Shown piece by piece: positions 1 through 5,550 of a stretch of DNA of 6,776 nucleotides (position 1 is the first letter of the stretch; each line of letters begins with the position of its first letter). Source of the DNA: Pseudomonadota bacterium. GTDB taxonomy: Bacteria > Pseudomonadota > Alphaproteobacteria > UBA8366 > JADFVY01. The stretch covers positions 1 to 6,776 of the forward strand of contig JADFVY010000254.1 of the NCBI GenBank assembly GCA_015222795.1, written 5' to 3'. The notes beneath the pieces were generated by a model. That model was not told where the DNA came from and did not search any database. It worked only from the letters and a program-made list of their open reading frames with translations. The position numbers and the translations under genes are program-made.

Positions 1-53
1 ATCAAAACCTCTCGACCTTTGGGCGTTAGCCGGGCATTCTTATGAATGTTCAT
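1..53 (-). CDS. IS481-family transposase, N-terminal 17 codons (partial)
   Basis: On the minus strand ATG at 53-51 opens a frame reading MNIHKNARLTPKGREVL and then leaves the window. The signature HKNARLTPxGR is the usual start of IS481-family transposases, where it precedes a helix-turn-helix domain and a DDE (rve-type) integrase core. AGGAGG at 64-59 sits five bases upstream of the ATG, a near-ideal ribosome binding site that fixes the start. The catalytic domain is outside the window. The protein would cut and join the ends of its own element, including the terminal repeat at 113-137. The frame is too short to score alone; the call depends on the motif and the adjoining IS end. Confidence 0.8.
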   Translation of the reverse strand, partial: MNIHKNARLTPKGREVL

Positions 54-137
54 TCGGTCCTCCTGAGTAGCCTTTGGTTTTTGTAAACTTCAGCTTTTCA
101 GAGTTGGACTGAATGAACAACCTGTTGGGACATCACA
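1..137 (-). mobile_element. IS481-family insertion sequence, upstream end only (partial)
   Basis: This is the outer end of an insertion sequence whose body lies left of the window. Read on the minus strand from 137 leftward it starts TGTGATGTCCCAACAGGTTG, followed by T. By my recollection this 21-base tip matches the IS481 terminus (TGTGA...CAATAGGTTGT) at about 16 of 21 positions. A leader of about 60 bases follows, then an AGGAGG ribosome binding site and a transposase start typical of IS481 elements. The flanking bases 138-143 are TCTAGG, which fits the NCTAGN target known for IS481. The other end and most of the transposase are not visible, so whether the copy is functional is unknown. 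Recognition rests on the agreement of terminus, target and transposase N-terminus. Confidence 0.8.
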
Positions 138-143
138 TCTAGG
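138..143 (+). repeat. TCTAGG flank of the left IS end (candidate target duplication)
   Basis: TCTAGG follows the IS tip at 137. The identical hexamer occurs at 274-279 directly before the second IS tip at 280. IS481 is known to insert at NCTAGN and duplicate six bases, so both hexamers look like used target sites. CTAG also appears to belong to the palindromic repeats themselves, so part of the match may predate insertion. Confidence 0.6.
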
Positions 144-199
144 GCAATATCCGATCAAACGGAACCGGCCCGGTTCAGTTTGATCGGATAAAATTGCCC
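142..199 (-). repeat. Palindromic intergenic repeat, copy 1 (hairpin)
   Basis: The stem is built from GGGCAAT (142-148) with ATTGCCC (193-199), a three-A bulge at 190-192, then ATCCGATCAAAC (149-160) with GTTTGATCGGAT (178-189). A G-A mismatch follows, then GAACCGG (162-168) with CCGGTTC (170-176). Read on the minus strand it has the same layout as copy 2: a seven-pair base, a TTT bulge on the 5' side, then an ATCCGATC stem. Such ATCCGATC palindromes resemble dispersed intergenic elements of alphaproteobacteria; the family name cannot be assigned here. Confidence 0.85.
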
Positions 200-214
200 G
201 CAATTTCAAGGATC

Positions 215-275
215 GAGCATCTTTATCCGATCTATTGGAATCGCATAAGCGATTCCAATAGATCGGATGATGCTC
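215..275 (+). repeat. Palindromic intergenic repeat, copy 2 (hairpin)
   Basis: GAGCATC (215-221) pairs with GATGCTC (269-275). After a TTT bulge (222-224), twenty bases from 225 to 244 pair perfectly with 249-268 around the loop ATAA (245-248). The first 18 bases agree with the minus-strand start of copy 1 at about 15 positions, so the two are inverted copies of one repeat family whose upper stems have diverged while compensatory pairing is kept. The 15-base spacer between the copies (200-214) contains nothing I recognise. Confidence 0.88.
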
Positions 276-279
276 TAGG

Positions 280-304
280 TGTGATGTCCCAACAGGTTGT
301 TCAT
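280..304 (+). mobile_element. Solitary IS481-type terminal repeat (IS remnant)
   Basis: These 25 bases are identical to the IS end at 113-137 but in the opposite orientation, beginning TGTGATGTCC at 280. The IS body should extend rightward, but tctA coding sequence begins almost at once (stop codon at 306-308). On the minus strand 304-280 can be read MNNLLGHHT, which resembles the C-terminus that IS481-type transposases encode inside their right end, so it may be a right-end remnant. Either almost the whole element was deleted, or the sequence was copied here by template switching across the adjacent hairpins. No IS-internal sequence is seen beyond 304. Confidence 0.65.
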
Positions 305-305
305 G

Positions 306-1808
306 TCAGGTTCCTTTTCTGGACATCATCTTGCGCGCGAACGGCAGGAAGAAGGTCAGCAGGGTAGCGATAATCAGAATGACCGACGCCGGCCGGCCAA
401 GCATGAAACTCCACATCTGATTGTCGGAGATCATCTGCGTCATGTGGTACGAGCGTTCGGCGGTGTCGCCCAGCACCAGGGCGATAACCAGGGTCAGGCG
501 CGGATAGTCGAAGCGGATCATGATATATCCCAGGATCCCCATCACCAGGGTCAGGATCACGTCGGCCGGCTTGCCCTGCAGCACATAAACGCCGGTCAGC
601 GAAACCGCGATGACGACCGGCACCAGGATATGGACATTGACGAAAGTGATCAGCACCAGCCAGCGCGCCAACAGCAATCCGATTACCGAGGCCGCGACCG
701 CCGACAGGGTCAGCGCCACGATCAGACCATAAACCTCGCGCTCGTTCTCCAGCAGGATCGTCGGGCCGGGATCGATGCCGTGCAGCACCAGAATGCCCAG
801 GAACAGGGCGGTCTCGGCGCTACCGGGAATGCCGAAGGCGACCGTCGGCACCAGAGACCCGCCATCCTTGGCGTTATTGGCCGATTCCGGCGCGATTACG
901 CCGATGATATTGCCCTTGCCGAAGCTCTCTGGATTGCGCGACGCCTGCACCGTCGAAGTATAAGCAATGAACGAGGCGACGGTGCCGCCCAGCCCGGGAA
1001 TGGCGCCGATGATGGTGCCGATGAGCGACCCTCGCAACAGCACCGGCCAGTGTTTGAACACGGCGGCCACGCCGCTCCACAGGTCGGTAATGCGGCGGTT
1101 AATGCCATCTTTGTTCTCGTCGGCCACCGATCCGCCCTTCAGGGCCAGTTCGATCATCTGGCTGATCGCGAACATGCCGGTCAGGGTGGGGACCAACGGG
1201 ATGCCGTCCCACAGATAGTTGAAGCCCATGGTATAGCGTTCTTCGCCGGAAATCATGTCGGTGCCGACGAAGGACAGAAACAGGCCCAGCCCGCCGGCGA
1301 TCAATCCGCGAAGCAGCTTGCCGCGCGCCGAAATCGCGATCGCTGTGAGACCCAGAACGGTGAGCAGAAGAAATTCCGCCGGGCCGAACAGGAGAACGAT
1401 TTCCTTGGCCAGCGGTATGAAAAGCAACAGGGTGAACAGGCCGATCAGCCCGCCCAATGCCGACGCTGTCGCCGACGCTCCGATCGCCATCCCCGCCTTG
1501 CCTTGCCGGGCCAGCGGGTAACCGTCGAAGGTGGTCGCCGCGTTGGGCGCGGTGCCTGGTGTATTGATCAGGATGGCGGTGATCGATCCGCCAAACGAGG
1601 TCGCCCCCATGACGCCGCCGGCCAGATACATGGCGTCCAGCGGTTCCATCGAATAGGTCACCGGAATCAGCAGCGCCAGCGCCGTGGTGCCGCCGAGGCC
1701 GGGTATCACTCCGAAACACAGCCCCAGCGTGACGCCGACGAAGACGTATATGAGGCTTCCACTAGTGAATACTTCCACGGTGGCGCCGAAAAGAAGATCG
1801 AAACCCAT
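306..1808 (-). CDS. tctA: TTT transporter large membrane subunit TctA
   Basis: A 500-residue protein, normal length for TctA, the roughly 12-helix permease subunit of tripartite tricarboxylate transporters. It moves a carboxylate across the inner membrane, driven by an ion gradient, after delivery by the periplasmic receptor. The internal duplication of the family is plain: GVIPGLGGTTALALLIPVT (33-51) is mirrored by GAIPGLGGTVASFIAY (268-283), and FGGSITAILINTPGTAPNAA (72-91) by the KDGGSLVPTVAFGIPGSAET stretch (314-333). The rest is mostly hydrophobic helices. An in-frame TAG lies four codons upstream of the ATG, so this is the earliest ATG start; its ribosome binding site is weak. It lies 73 bases downstream of tctC and was probably co-transcribed with it. 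The stop codon abuts the 113-304 palindrome. The substrate cannot be deduced. The gene appears intact. Confidence 0.95.
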   Translation of the reverse strand: MGFDLLFGATVEVFTSGSLIYVFVGVTLGLCFGVIPGLGGTTALALLIPVTYSMEPLDAMYLAGGVMGATSFGGSITAILINTPGTAPNAATTFDGYPLARQGKAGMAIGASATASALGGLIGLFTLLLFIPLAKEIVLLFGPAEFLLLTVLGLTAIAISARGKLLRGLIAGGLGLFLSFVGTDMISGEERYTMGFNYLWDGIPLVPTLTGMFAISQMIELALKGGSVADENKDGINRRITDLWSGVAAVFKHWPVLLRGSLIGTIIGAIPGLGGTVASFIAYTSTVQASRNPESFGKGNIIGVIAPESANNAKDGGSLVPTVAFGIPGSAETALFLGILVLHGIDPGPTILLENEREVYGLIVALTLSAVAASVIGLLLARWLVLITFVNVHILVPVVIAVSLTGVYVLQGKPADVILTLVMGILGYIMIRFDYPRLTLVIALVLGDTAERSYHMTQMISDNQMWSFMLGRPASVILIIATLLTFFLPFARKMMSRKGT

Positions 1809-1881
1809 CGGATACTGACTCTAAAAGGGGAACGCGGCGCACCCCTGTTCCAAGGGATGCGTCGCGTCACGTCACAACAAG

Positions 1882-2829
1882 CTACTTTGCGGCAACGATG
1901 TCCTTGTACTGTCCGTAGAAATTATCGATTTCTGAGACCATCTTGGCGGCCCCGGCGGAATCGATCGGGTCCAGAGCCACACCGGCCTTGGCTGCCCAAT
2001 CCTTGACTTCCGCCGAATTGGCCGCTTCCAGCAGCGCGTCGGACAACCGCTTGCGGATGTCGTCCGGCAGGCCCGCGGGGGCGGCAACCAGGCGGCGCAG
2101 GTTGAAGCTGGCCAGCCGGTCGTAACCGAGTTCGCCGGTGGAATCGACGCCGTCGACCATCGGCTTGTCGGTAAAGGACACAATGAGACGCAGATCGCCG
2201 GTTTTGGTGAATTTCTTCAGCGAGCTGACGGGCTTTAGCGTGGCGTCCACCTCGCCGCGCATGACCGCGATCATCGCGCTCTTGGAGCCCTTGTAACCAG
2301 TCACGTTGACCAGCGGGCAGTTGATCAGTTCGAAAGAAATCTTCGTCACGATCGACGAGGTCGCGCCAGAGTCAGACATTTTCGCCGGGCGGCCCTGACC
2401 GCAGAGATCCTTGAAGTTCCTGATCGGCGAATCGCCCTTGACCGCGATGCCGTAGCGCGCCGTCGCCAGATTGGCCAGCCAGGTCACCTTGTCCAGATCG
2501 AAGCCGAGGTTCTTGCCGGCCAACGCCGAGACGGTAAAGCCGGGCATGTTGTAGATGCCGATGGTGTAACCGTCGGGCGCCGCGCGGGCCACGGTTGCCG
2601 CGCCCTTGGTGCCGCCCGCGCCTGGAATGTTCTCGGGCACTACCTGTGCGCCCAGTGCTTTTTCCAGCGACGGCACGAAGGCGCGCACGATGGTGTCGAA
2701 ACCACCGCCCGGGCCATAGGGGATGATGAATTTGATGGGTTTGTCGTTTGGCCATTCGGCCGCCGCGGGGTTCGCCGCGAACGCTACCAGGACGGCTAGC
2801 AAGCCGCTTCCTATCCATTTGCACTTCAT
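1882..2829 (-). CDS. tctC: TTT periplasmic receptor TctC (Bug family)
   Basis: A 315-residue extracytoplasmic solute receptor, typical length for the Bug (Bordetella uptake gene) family. Residues 1-24 form a signal peptide (KCK start, hydrophobic core LLAVLVAFAA, cleavage likely after PAAA before E25). The mature protein opens with PIKFIIPYGPGGGFD (31-45), the family's first strand and ligand loop, with D45 at the conserved acidic position. NIPGAGGTKGAATVARAAPD (67-86) is the second hallmark. C143 and C171 might form a disulphide. The family binds carboxylates such as citrate, other tricarboxylates or aromatic acids; the ligand here is unknown. An AAGGA ribosome binding site lies about eight bases before the ATG. 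It is followed by tctA and is first in that two-gene unit; the upstream neighbour runs divergently. No damage is seen. Confidence 0.95.
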   Translation of the reverse strand: MKCKWIGSGLLAVLVAFAANPAAAEWPNDKPIKFIIPYGPGGGFDTIVRAFVPSLEKALGAQVVPENIPGAGGTKGAATVARAAPDGYTIGIYNMPGFTVSALAGKNLGFDLDKVTWLANLATARYGIAVKGDSPIRNFKDLCGQGRPAKMSDSGATSSIVTKISFELINCPLVNVTGYKGSKSAMIAVMRGEVDATLKPVSSLKKFTKTGDLRLIVSFTDKPMVDGVDSTGELGYDRLASFNLRRLVAAPAGLPDDIRKRLSDALLEAANSAEVKDWAAKAGVALDPIDSAGAAKMVSEIDNFYGQYKDIVAAK

Positions 2830-2965
2830 TGGTTGTTTCCTTTTCCCTTTTTGGTTTCAGCCCGGATTTTCCCGGACCGGTCCCCACCGATTCGTTGTAT
2901 TTGCTCCCCGCATGGGCAGGGAGAGCGTAAACTGTACCATGAGTTATTGAAAGCCGGGAGCGACC
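2830..2965. promoter_or_regulatory. Divergent intergenic region between tctC and the hydrolase remnant
   Basis: This gap should hold the promoter for tctC-tctA on the minus strand and the former promoter of the hydrolase on the plus strand. I find no pair of -35 and -10 boxes good enough to place. It contains a perfect ten-base palindrome, GGACCGGTCC, at 2874-2883, about 45 bases upstream of the tctC start, which could be an operator half or chance in GC-rich DNA. Plus-strand ribosome site GGGAG (2956-2960) serves the remnant gene. Confidence 0.35.
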
Positions 2966-3240
2966 ATGACCGATAATATCCGGGACAGATTTCCAACCGA
3001 CCGCGACCGGGCCGCGATTGTGGCCGCCGGTTACGGCGCGCGCGGGCGACGGCGGTGGACGGGTTCAGCCATGATTTCCGGATCGCCGTGCCCGCCGACG
3101 CGGTCTTCGACCGATCGCAAGCCTCGCACGCCATCGGGCTGTTCGACCCGAACGCCAAATATGCCGACGTCGTGGCCACGCCCGAGCTGACGGACTATCT
3201 CGGCGGCCTGCCGCACGGTTTGTTCGATCTGCCGGGCTGA
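2966..3240 (+). pseudogene. Isochorismatase-family cysteine hydrolase, internally deleted remnant
   Basis: GGGAG five bases before ATG 2966 starts a frame reading MTDNIRDRFPTDRDRAAIVA and then AGYGAR. From about 3046 a different frame (+1 base class) continues ATAVDGFSHDFRIAVPADAV, then FDRSQASHAIGLFDPNAKYA and DVVATPELTDYL, to TGA at 3238-3240. The second part matches the C-terminus of isochorismatase-like hydrolases (N-carbamoylsarcosine amidase type), where an active-site Cys precedes (V)RATA and DRS...H...LFD...KYADV is conserved. The first part fits the N-terminus of the same family. The core of roughly 120-130 residues, with the catalytic Asp, Lys and Cys, is absent, and the halves are out of frame. 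The join lies in the GCGCGCGGGCGACGG stretch. It is convergent with tctB, ending 14 bases before its stop. A non-functional relic; the former substrate, an amide or enol ester, is unknown. Confidence 0.7.
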
Positions 3241-3254
3241 CATTTCGTTCCCGC

Positions 3255-3767
3255 CTACCAATCCGAAAAGCCGCGTTCGTCGAAGAGTGCGCCGCGATAG
3301 AGTTCGTAATTCAGCAGGACTTCGAATACGACGTAGACAAAGCCGAAAACGATGGCGCCGGCGGCGATGCATTCGATCCAGCGGCGTCCTCCCACTAATG
3401 CTATGTAACCCATCACGAAAACCGGCAGACTGGGCAATATGCCGATTGTCAGCATGCCGGCAACGCAGCCGGAGACCCACAGCGCCTGCATGAACTCGGT
3501 TTTCAGGGCCGGATCATGTTTCATCTCGCGATTCCGGAAATCGGCGCCCCAGAAGTCTCTCAGGAACTGCGAAAAAGGCAGGTCCAGGCGGCTGAGGATA
3601 TCAATGACGCACAGCACCAGCATGGCCCAGCCGACAATCACCGGCACCAGGCGCGCGACTTCGCCATAGCTGTGCGACCATATGATCATTGCGCCCGAAA
3701 AACCGGCCAGCACGATCGCCGGCCAGACCGAGCGTATGGCCTCAGGCGTCCTGTCGTCGTCGCTCAT
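3255..3767 (-). CDS. tctB: TTT transporter small membrane subunit TctB
   Basis: A 170-residue protein of the size and layout of TctB, the small four-helix subunit that partners TctA. Predicted membrane segments are at about 15-31, 39-58, 96-126 (probably two short helices with a turn at P112-P115) and 132-153, with a charged cytoplasmic loop at 60-92. RLVPVIVGW (39-47) and the C-terminal LLNYELYRGALF (151-162) fit conserved TctB positions. ATG 3767 has only a modest purine-rich site (GGAAAAAG) upstream. It lies 25 bases after the eutA relic on the same strand, and is separated from tctC and tctA by the opposite-strand hydrolase remnant, so it needs separate transcription, probably from the promoter of the upstream kinase or one inside the eutA relic. 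TctB sequences are weakly conserved; the call rests on topology and linkage. Confidence 0.88.
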   Translation of the reverse strand: MSDDDRTPEAIRSVWPAIVLAGFSGAMIIWSHSYGEVARLVPVIVGWAMLVLCVIDILSRLDLPFSQFLRDFWGADFRNREMKHDPALKTEFMQALWVSGCVAGMLTIGILPSLPVFVMGYIALVGGRRWIECIAAGAIVFGFVYVVFEVLLNYELYRGALFDERGFSDW

Positions 3768-3792
3768 TGATTCTTTTTCCAGCGCATTGCTT

Positions 3793-4376
3793 TCATTCTC
3801 CCGGGAACAGTAGCGATTTGATAACGACAGGCAAGGCGCCCGTCGCGCGCGGCACCTCGCCGATATCGAGGAAATCGAACTCGCTCAGCTCGATCCCGTC
3901 AATTGAAATCACCGGATTGGTGAGATTTTCCTCCTGACGGCAATGCATGCCGATCAGTCCGCCGATATCGCCGTCCACCACCAGGATCAGCGGGTGACCG
4001 TTATCCAGCAAGGGGCCCAGCCCGGCGATTACGCCACGGCTCAACCCCCGCAGCCGCAGCCAGTCCCCCAGTTCCGCGCCGCCGGCGGCCTTCATAATAT
4101 GTTCGGCCATGCGCCCGGCGATATCTATATTCATCACAGATCCACCGCCGGTTGCCGACAGGGCCATCGCGCCCGAACCGTGCACCGCCATCGGCGTTTC
4201 CAGCCCGTCGCCGGCGCTGACCGACACGAACTTGCCGGCCTGGGCCGAAAACAGCTCGCCGATGGTCCGCGCGTTGGCCCGCCGCACCGCCACCCCGATC
4301 AGGATCAGGGCGCCGGTATCGATATCGCCGGGGGCGCGGGGATACGGGTTAATTCAAAGCAGTAGCCGGCGCGCTT
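3793..4376 (-). pseudogene. eutA: Degraded eutA (ethanolamine ammonia-lyase reactivase) remnant
   Basis: EutA is an actin/Hsp70-like ATPase of about 470 residues that exchanges damaged cobalamin in ethanolamine ammonia-lyase. Here only about 190 residues remain. Minus-strand reading from 4376 gives AGYCFELTRIPAPP; a one-base shift in the five-G run at 4330-4334 is needed to continue into GDIDTGALILIG, VRRANARTIGEL, VSVSAGDGLET and HGSGAMALS, all N-terminal-half EutA signatures. NIDI (4131-4120) should be followed by the ATP-binding GGGT but jumps straight to AGRMAEHIM, a deletion of about 90 residues. A second gap of about 150 residues lies near 4045. The tail PLILVVDGDIGGLIG...SIDGIELSEFDFLDIGEV...PVVIKSLLFPG is the normal C-terminus. 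The first roughly 60-80 residues are missing where the upstream kinase ends. A GTG at 4293 could give a 166-residue product, but it would lack the nucleotide site. Confidence 0.78.
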
Positions 4377-4377
4377 T

Positions 4378-5385
4378 CTATCCGAAGTTCGACAGATAGG
4401 CCTCGCAGAGTGGTACGGTGTCGCCGGTGAAGGATACGCCCATTTCCTGGGCCAGCTCAGTTTCGGAATGCGAGCCGATCCAGGCCACCAGCAAGAGGCG
4501 GCGCAACATGACGAAGGTCTGGATTTCCGCCTCGTCCTCGGCTGGCAGGTCGCGAACCTTGCGGTAACCCCGGACCCAGGCAGCTAGCAGGGCGGGCACT
4601 TCCGGTTTGTCCTCGAAAAAGGACACCGTCGTCGCACAGTCGTAGAGCAGCCAGCTGAAGCCGCTATCGTCGAAATCGATGACCTTGGTGACGTCGCCGT
4701 CGATCAACAGGTTTGCCAGCCGCATGTCGCAATGGATCAGCCCGAACCGGTCCGGTCCCTTGCCGAAGCGCTCCAGCCGGCGGCCGATCAGATCGACCGT
4801 ATTCCCGAACAGCGCCTCGATTTCCGGCGTCAGGCCCATGCCGTCGCGCCATTTTCCCCAATGGGGCGTAGATCCGAGACTGGTTTCGAAATTCCAGGTA
4901 AGCCGTTCGAAATAGTCAGGTTTTTTCCATCCACTCACATGGTCATGCATGCGGGCCGCGGTCTCGCCCAGTATCTCGAACCATTCCCGCAGGTCATGGG
5001 CGTCCTCCGAGGGCTCGTCGCCGGTTTCCCAGTCGGACAAGACCACATGGCGCGGGCGCGGCAGCAATTCGTGCGAGACCGACTGGATCAACTCGCCGTC
5101 CTTGCCGGGCACGGCGACGGGCGTGATGACCGCCCCATCCTCGCGCAGCGCCGTCAGCCAGGCCAGCTCCGAGGCGATTGCGTTCCTGGAGTGGTAACCC
5201 TCGCGATGCACCCGCAGGGCCCATCGGCGCCCGCCCGGTTCGTCAACGCGATAGGTCGCGTTTTCCGACAGGTTGATCATCTCCACGGTGCAGCCCGCCG
5301 GCAGGTCGTAATGGTCAAGCGCCGCCTGGGCGAGCGCCAGCAGGCGGTTTAGCTGTTCGTCGTGGGGCAGCGCGTCGAAATCCAT
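4378..5385 (-). CDS. Aminoglycoside-phosphotransferase-fold small-molecule kinase
   Basis: A 335-residue kinase of the APH/choline-kinase superfamily (Pfam APH type). Visible elements: the nucleotide loop SENATYRV (about 40-47), RRWALRVHREGYHS with the strand that normally holds the ATP-contacting residue (about 53-66), the catalytic loop HCDMRLANLL (H218, catalytic D220, N225), and the metal-binding IDFDD (D237). Length and motifs are complete. The family phosphorylates small hydroxyl compounds such as choline, ethanolamine, homoserine or hydroxylysine; the substrate here is unknown, and antibiotic resistance is not implied. GGAG (5394-5391) is five bases before ATG 5385. ATG 5388 is too close and GTG 5391 overlaps the ribosome site, so 5385 is preferred. 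It stops two bases before the eutA relic and is divergent from the aminotransferase. Confidence 0.88.
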   Translation of the reverse strand: MDFDALPHDEQLNRLLALAQAALDHYDLPAGCTVEMINLSENATYRVDEPGGRRWALRVHREGYHSRNAIASELAWLTALREDGAVITPVAVPGKDGELIQSVSHELLPRPRHVVLSDWETGDEPSEDAHDLREWFEILGETAARMHDHVSGWKKPDYFERLTWNFETSLGSTPHWGKWRDGMGLTPEIEALFGNTVDLIGRRLERFGKGPDRFGLIHCDMRLANLLIDGDVTKVIDFDDSGFSWLLYDCATTVSFFEDKPEVPALLAAWVRGYRKVRDLPAEDEAEIQTFVMLRRLLLVAWIGSHSETELAQEMGVSFTGDTVPLCEAYLSNFG

Positions 5386-5550
5386 CATCACTCCTTCAGA
5401 CTATGACGCCCGTGCCGTCGTCACTTGACAGCAAGCCCGGTACTTTTGACAGCCGGCGAGACCTGCGCCCCTGTTAAATTTGGGCCCTGTCATGTCAAAC
5501 GGTCGGGGCCGGATTGCGCTACCATGACGACATTGAAATGAGGTGCCGTA
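5386..5550. promoter_or_regulatory. Divergent control region with repeated TGACAG sites
   Basis: This 165-base gap between the kinase and the aminotransferase must hold both start regions. TTGACAGC occurs at 5425-5432 and again at 5446-5453, exactly 21 bases (two helical turns) apart, and the inverse CTGTCA lies at 5487-5492, followed by TGTCAA at 5493-5498. The TTGACA cores could be -35 boxes, but no good -10 sits 16-18 bases from any of them. A regulator-binding array is an equal possibility. GAGG (5540-5543) is the ribosome site for the aminotransferase and GAAGGAG (5397-5391) that for the kinase. Confidence 0.4.

Larger units (their letters stand above)
113..304. repeat. Composite 192-base inverted repeat: two IS ends enclosing two hairpins
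   Basis: Bases 113-142 are complementary to 275-304 at every position except one T-G wobble (138 with 279). The arms enclose two complete hairpins (142-199 and 215-275) joined by a 15-base spacer, so a single strand could fold as a three-way junction with a 30-pair stem. The outer part of each arm (113-137 and 280-304) is an IS481-type terminal repeat; the inner part is TCTAG. The structure lies directly after the tctA stop codon (308-306), so tctA read-through RNA would include it. It could block 3' exonucleases or end transcription, although no T-tract typical of an intrinsic terminator is evident. Any function is inference; the pairing is read directly. Confidence 0.85.

Noticed and set aside
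113..304. A non-autonomous mini-element (MITE) bounded by the outer repeats
   Set aside because: The TGTGATG tips point inward toward 138-279, so the enclosed DNA is outside both IS ends and not inside one element.
113..304. CRISPR array or attC/retron-like element
   Set aside because: There are only two unlike hairpins with no regular spacers, no reverse transcriptase or integrase gene, and the arms are explained by IS ends.
1809..1881. Terminator between tctC and tctA
   Set aside because: Only a five-pair GGAAC/GTTCC stem with a 13-base loop and no T-tract; too weak to call.
297..2006. 569-codon plus-strand open frame opposite tctA and tctC
   Set aside because: Composition is dominated by Gln, Arg, His, Asp and Gly, as expected from the antisense of GC-rich membrane-protein codons; no family is recognisable and it crosses from tctA into tctC.
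3943..4365. 140-codon plus-strand frame opposite the eutA relic
   Set aside because: Gln- and His-rich shadow of the opposite-strand EutA sequence with no motif of its own.
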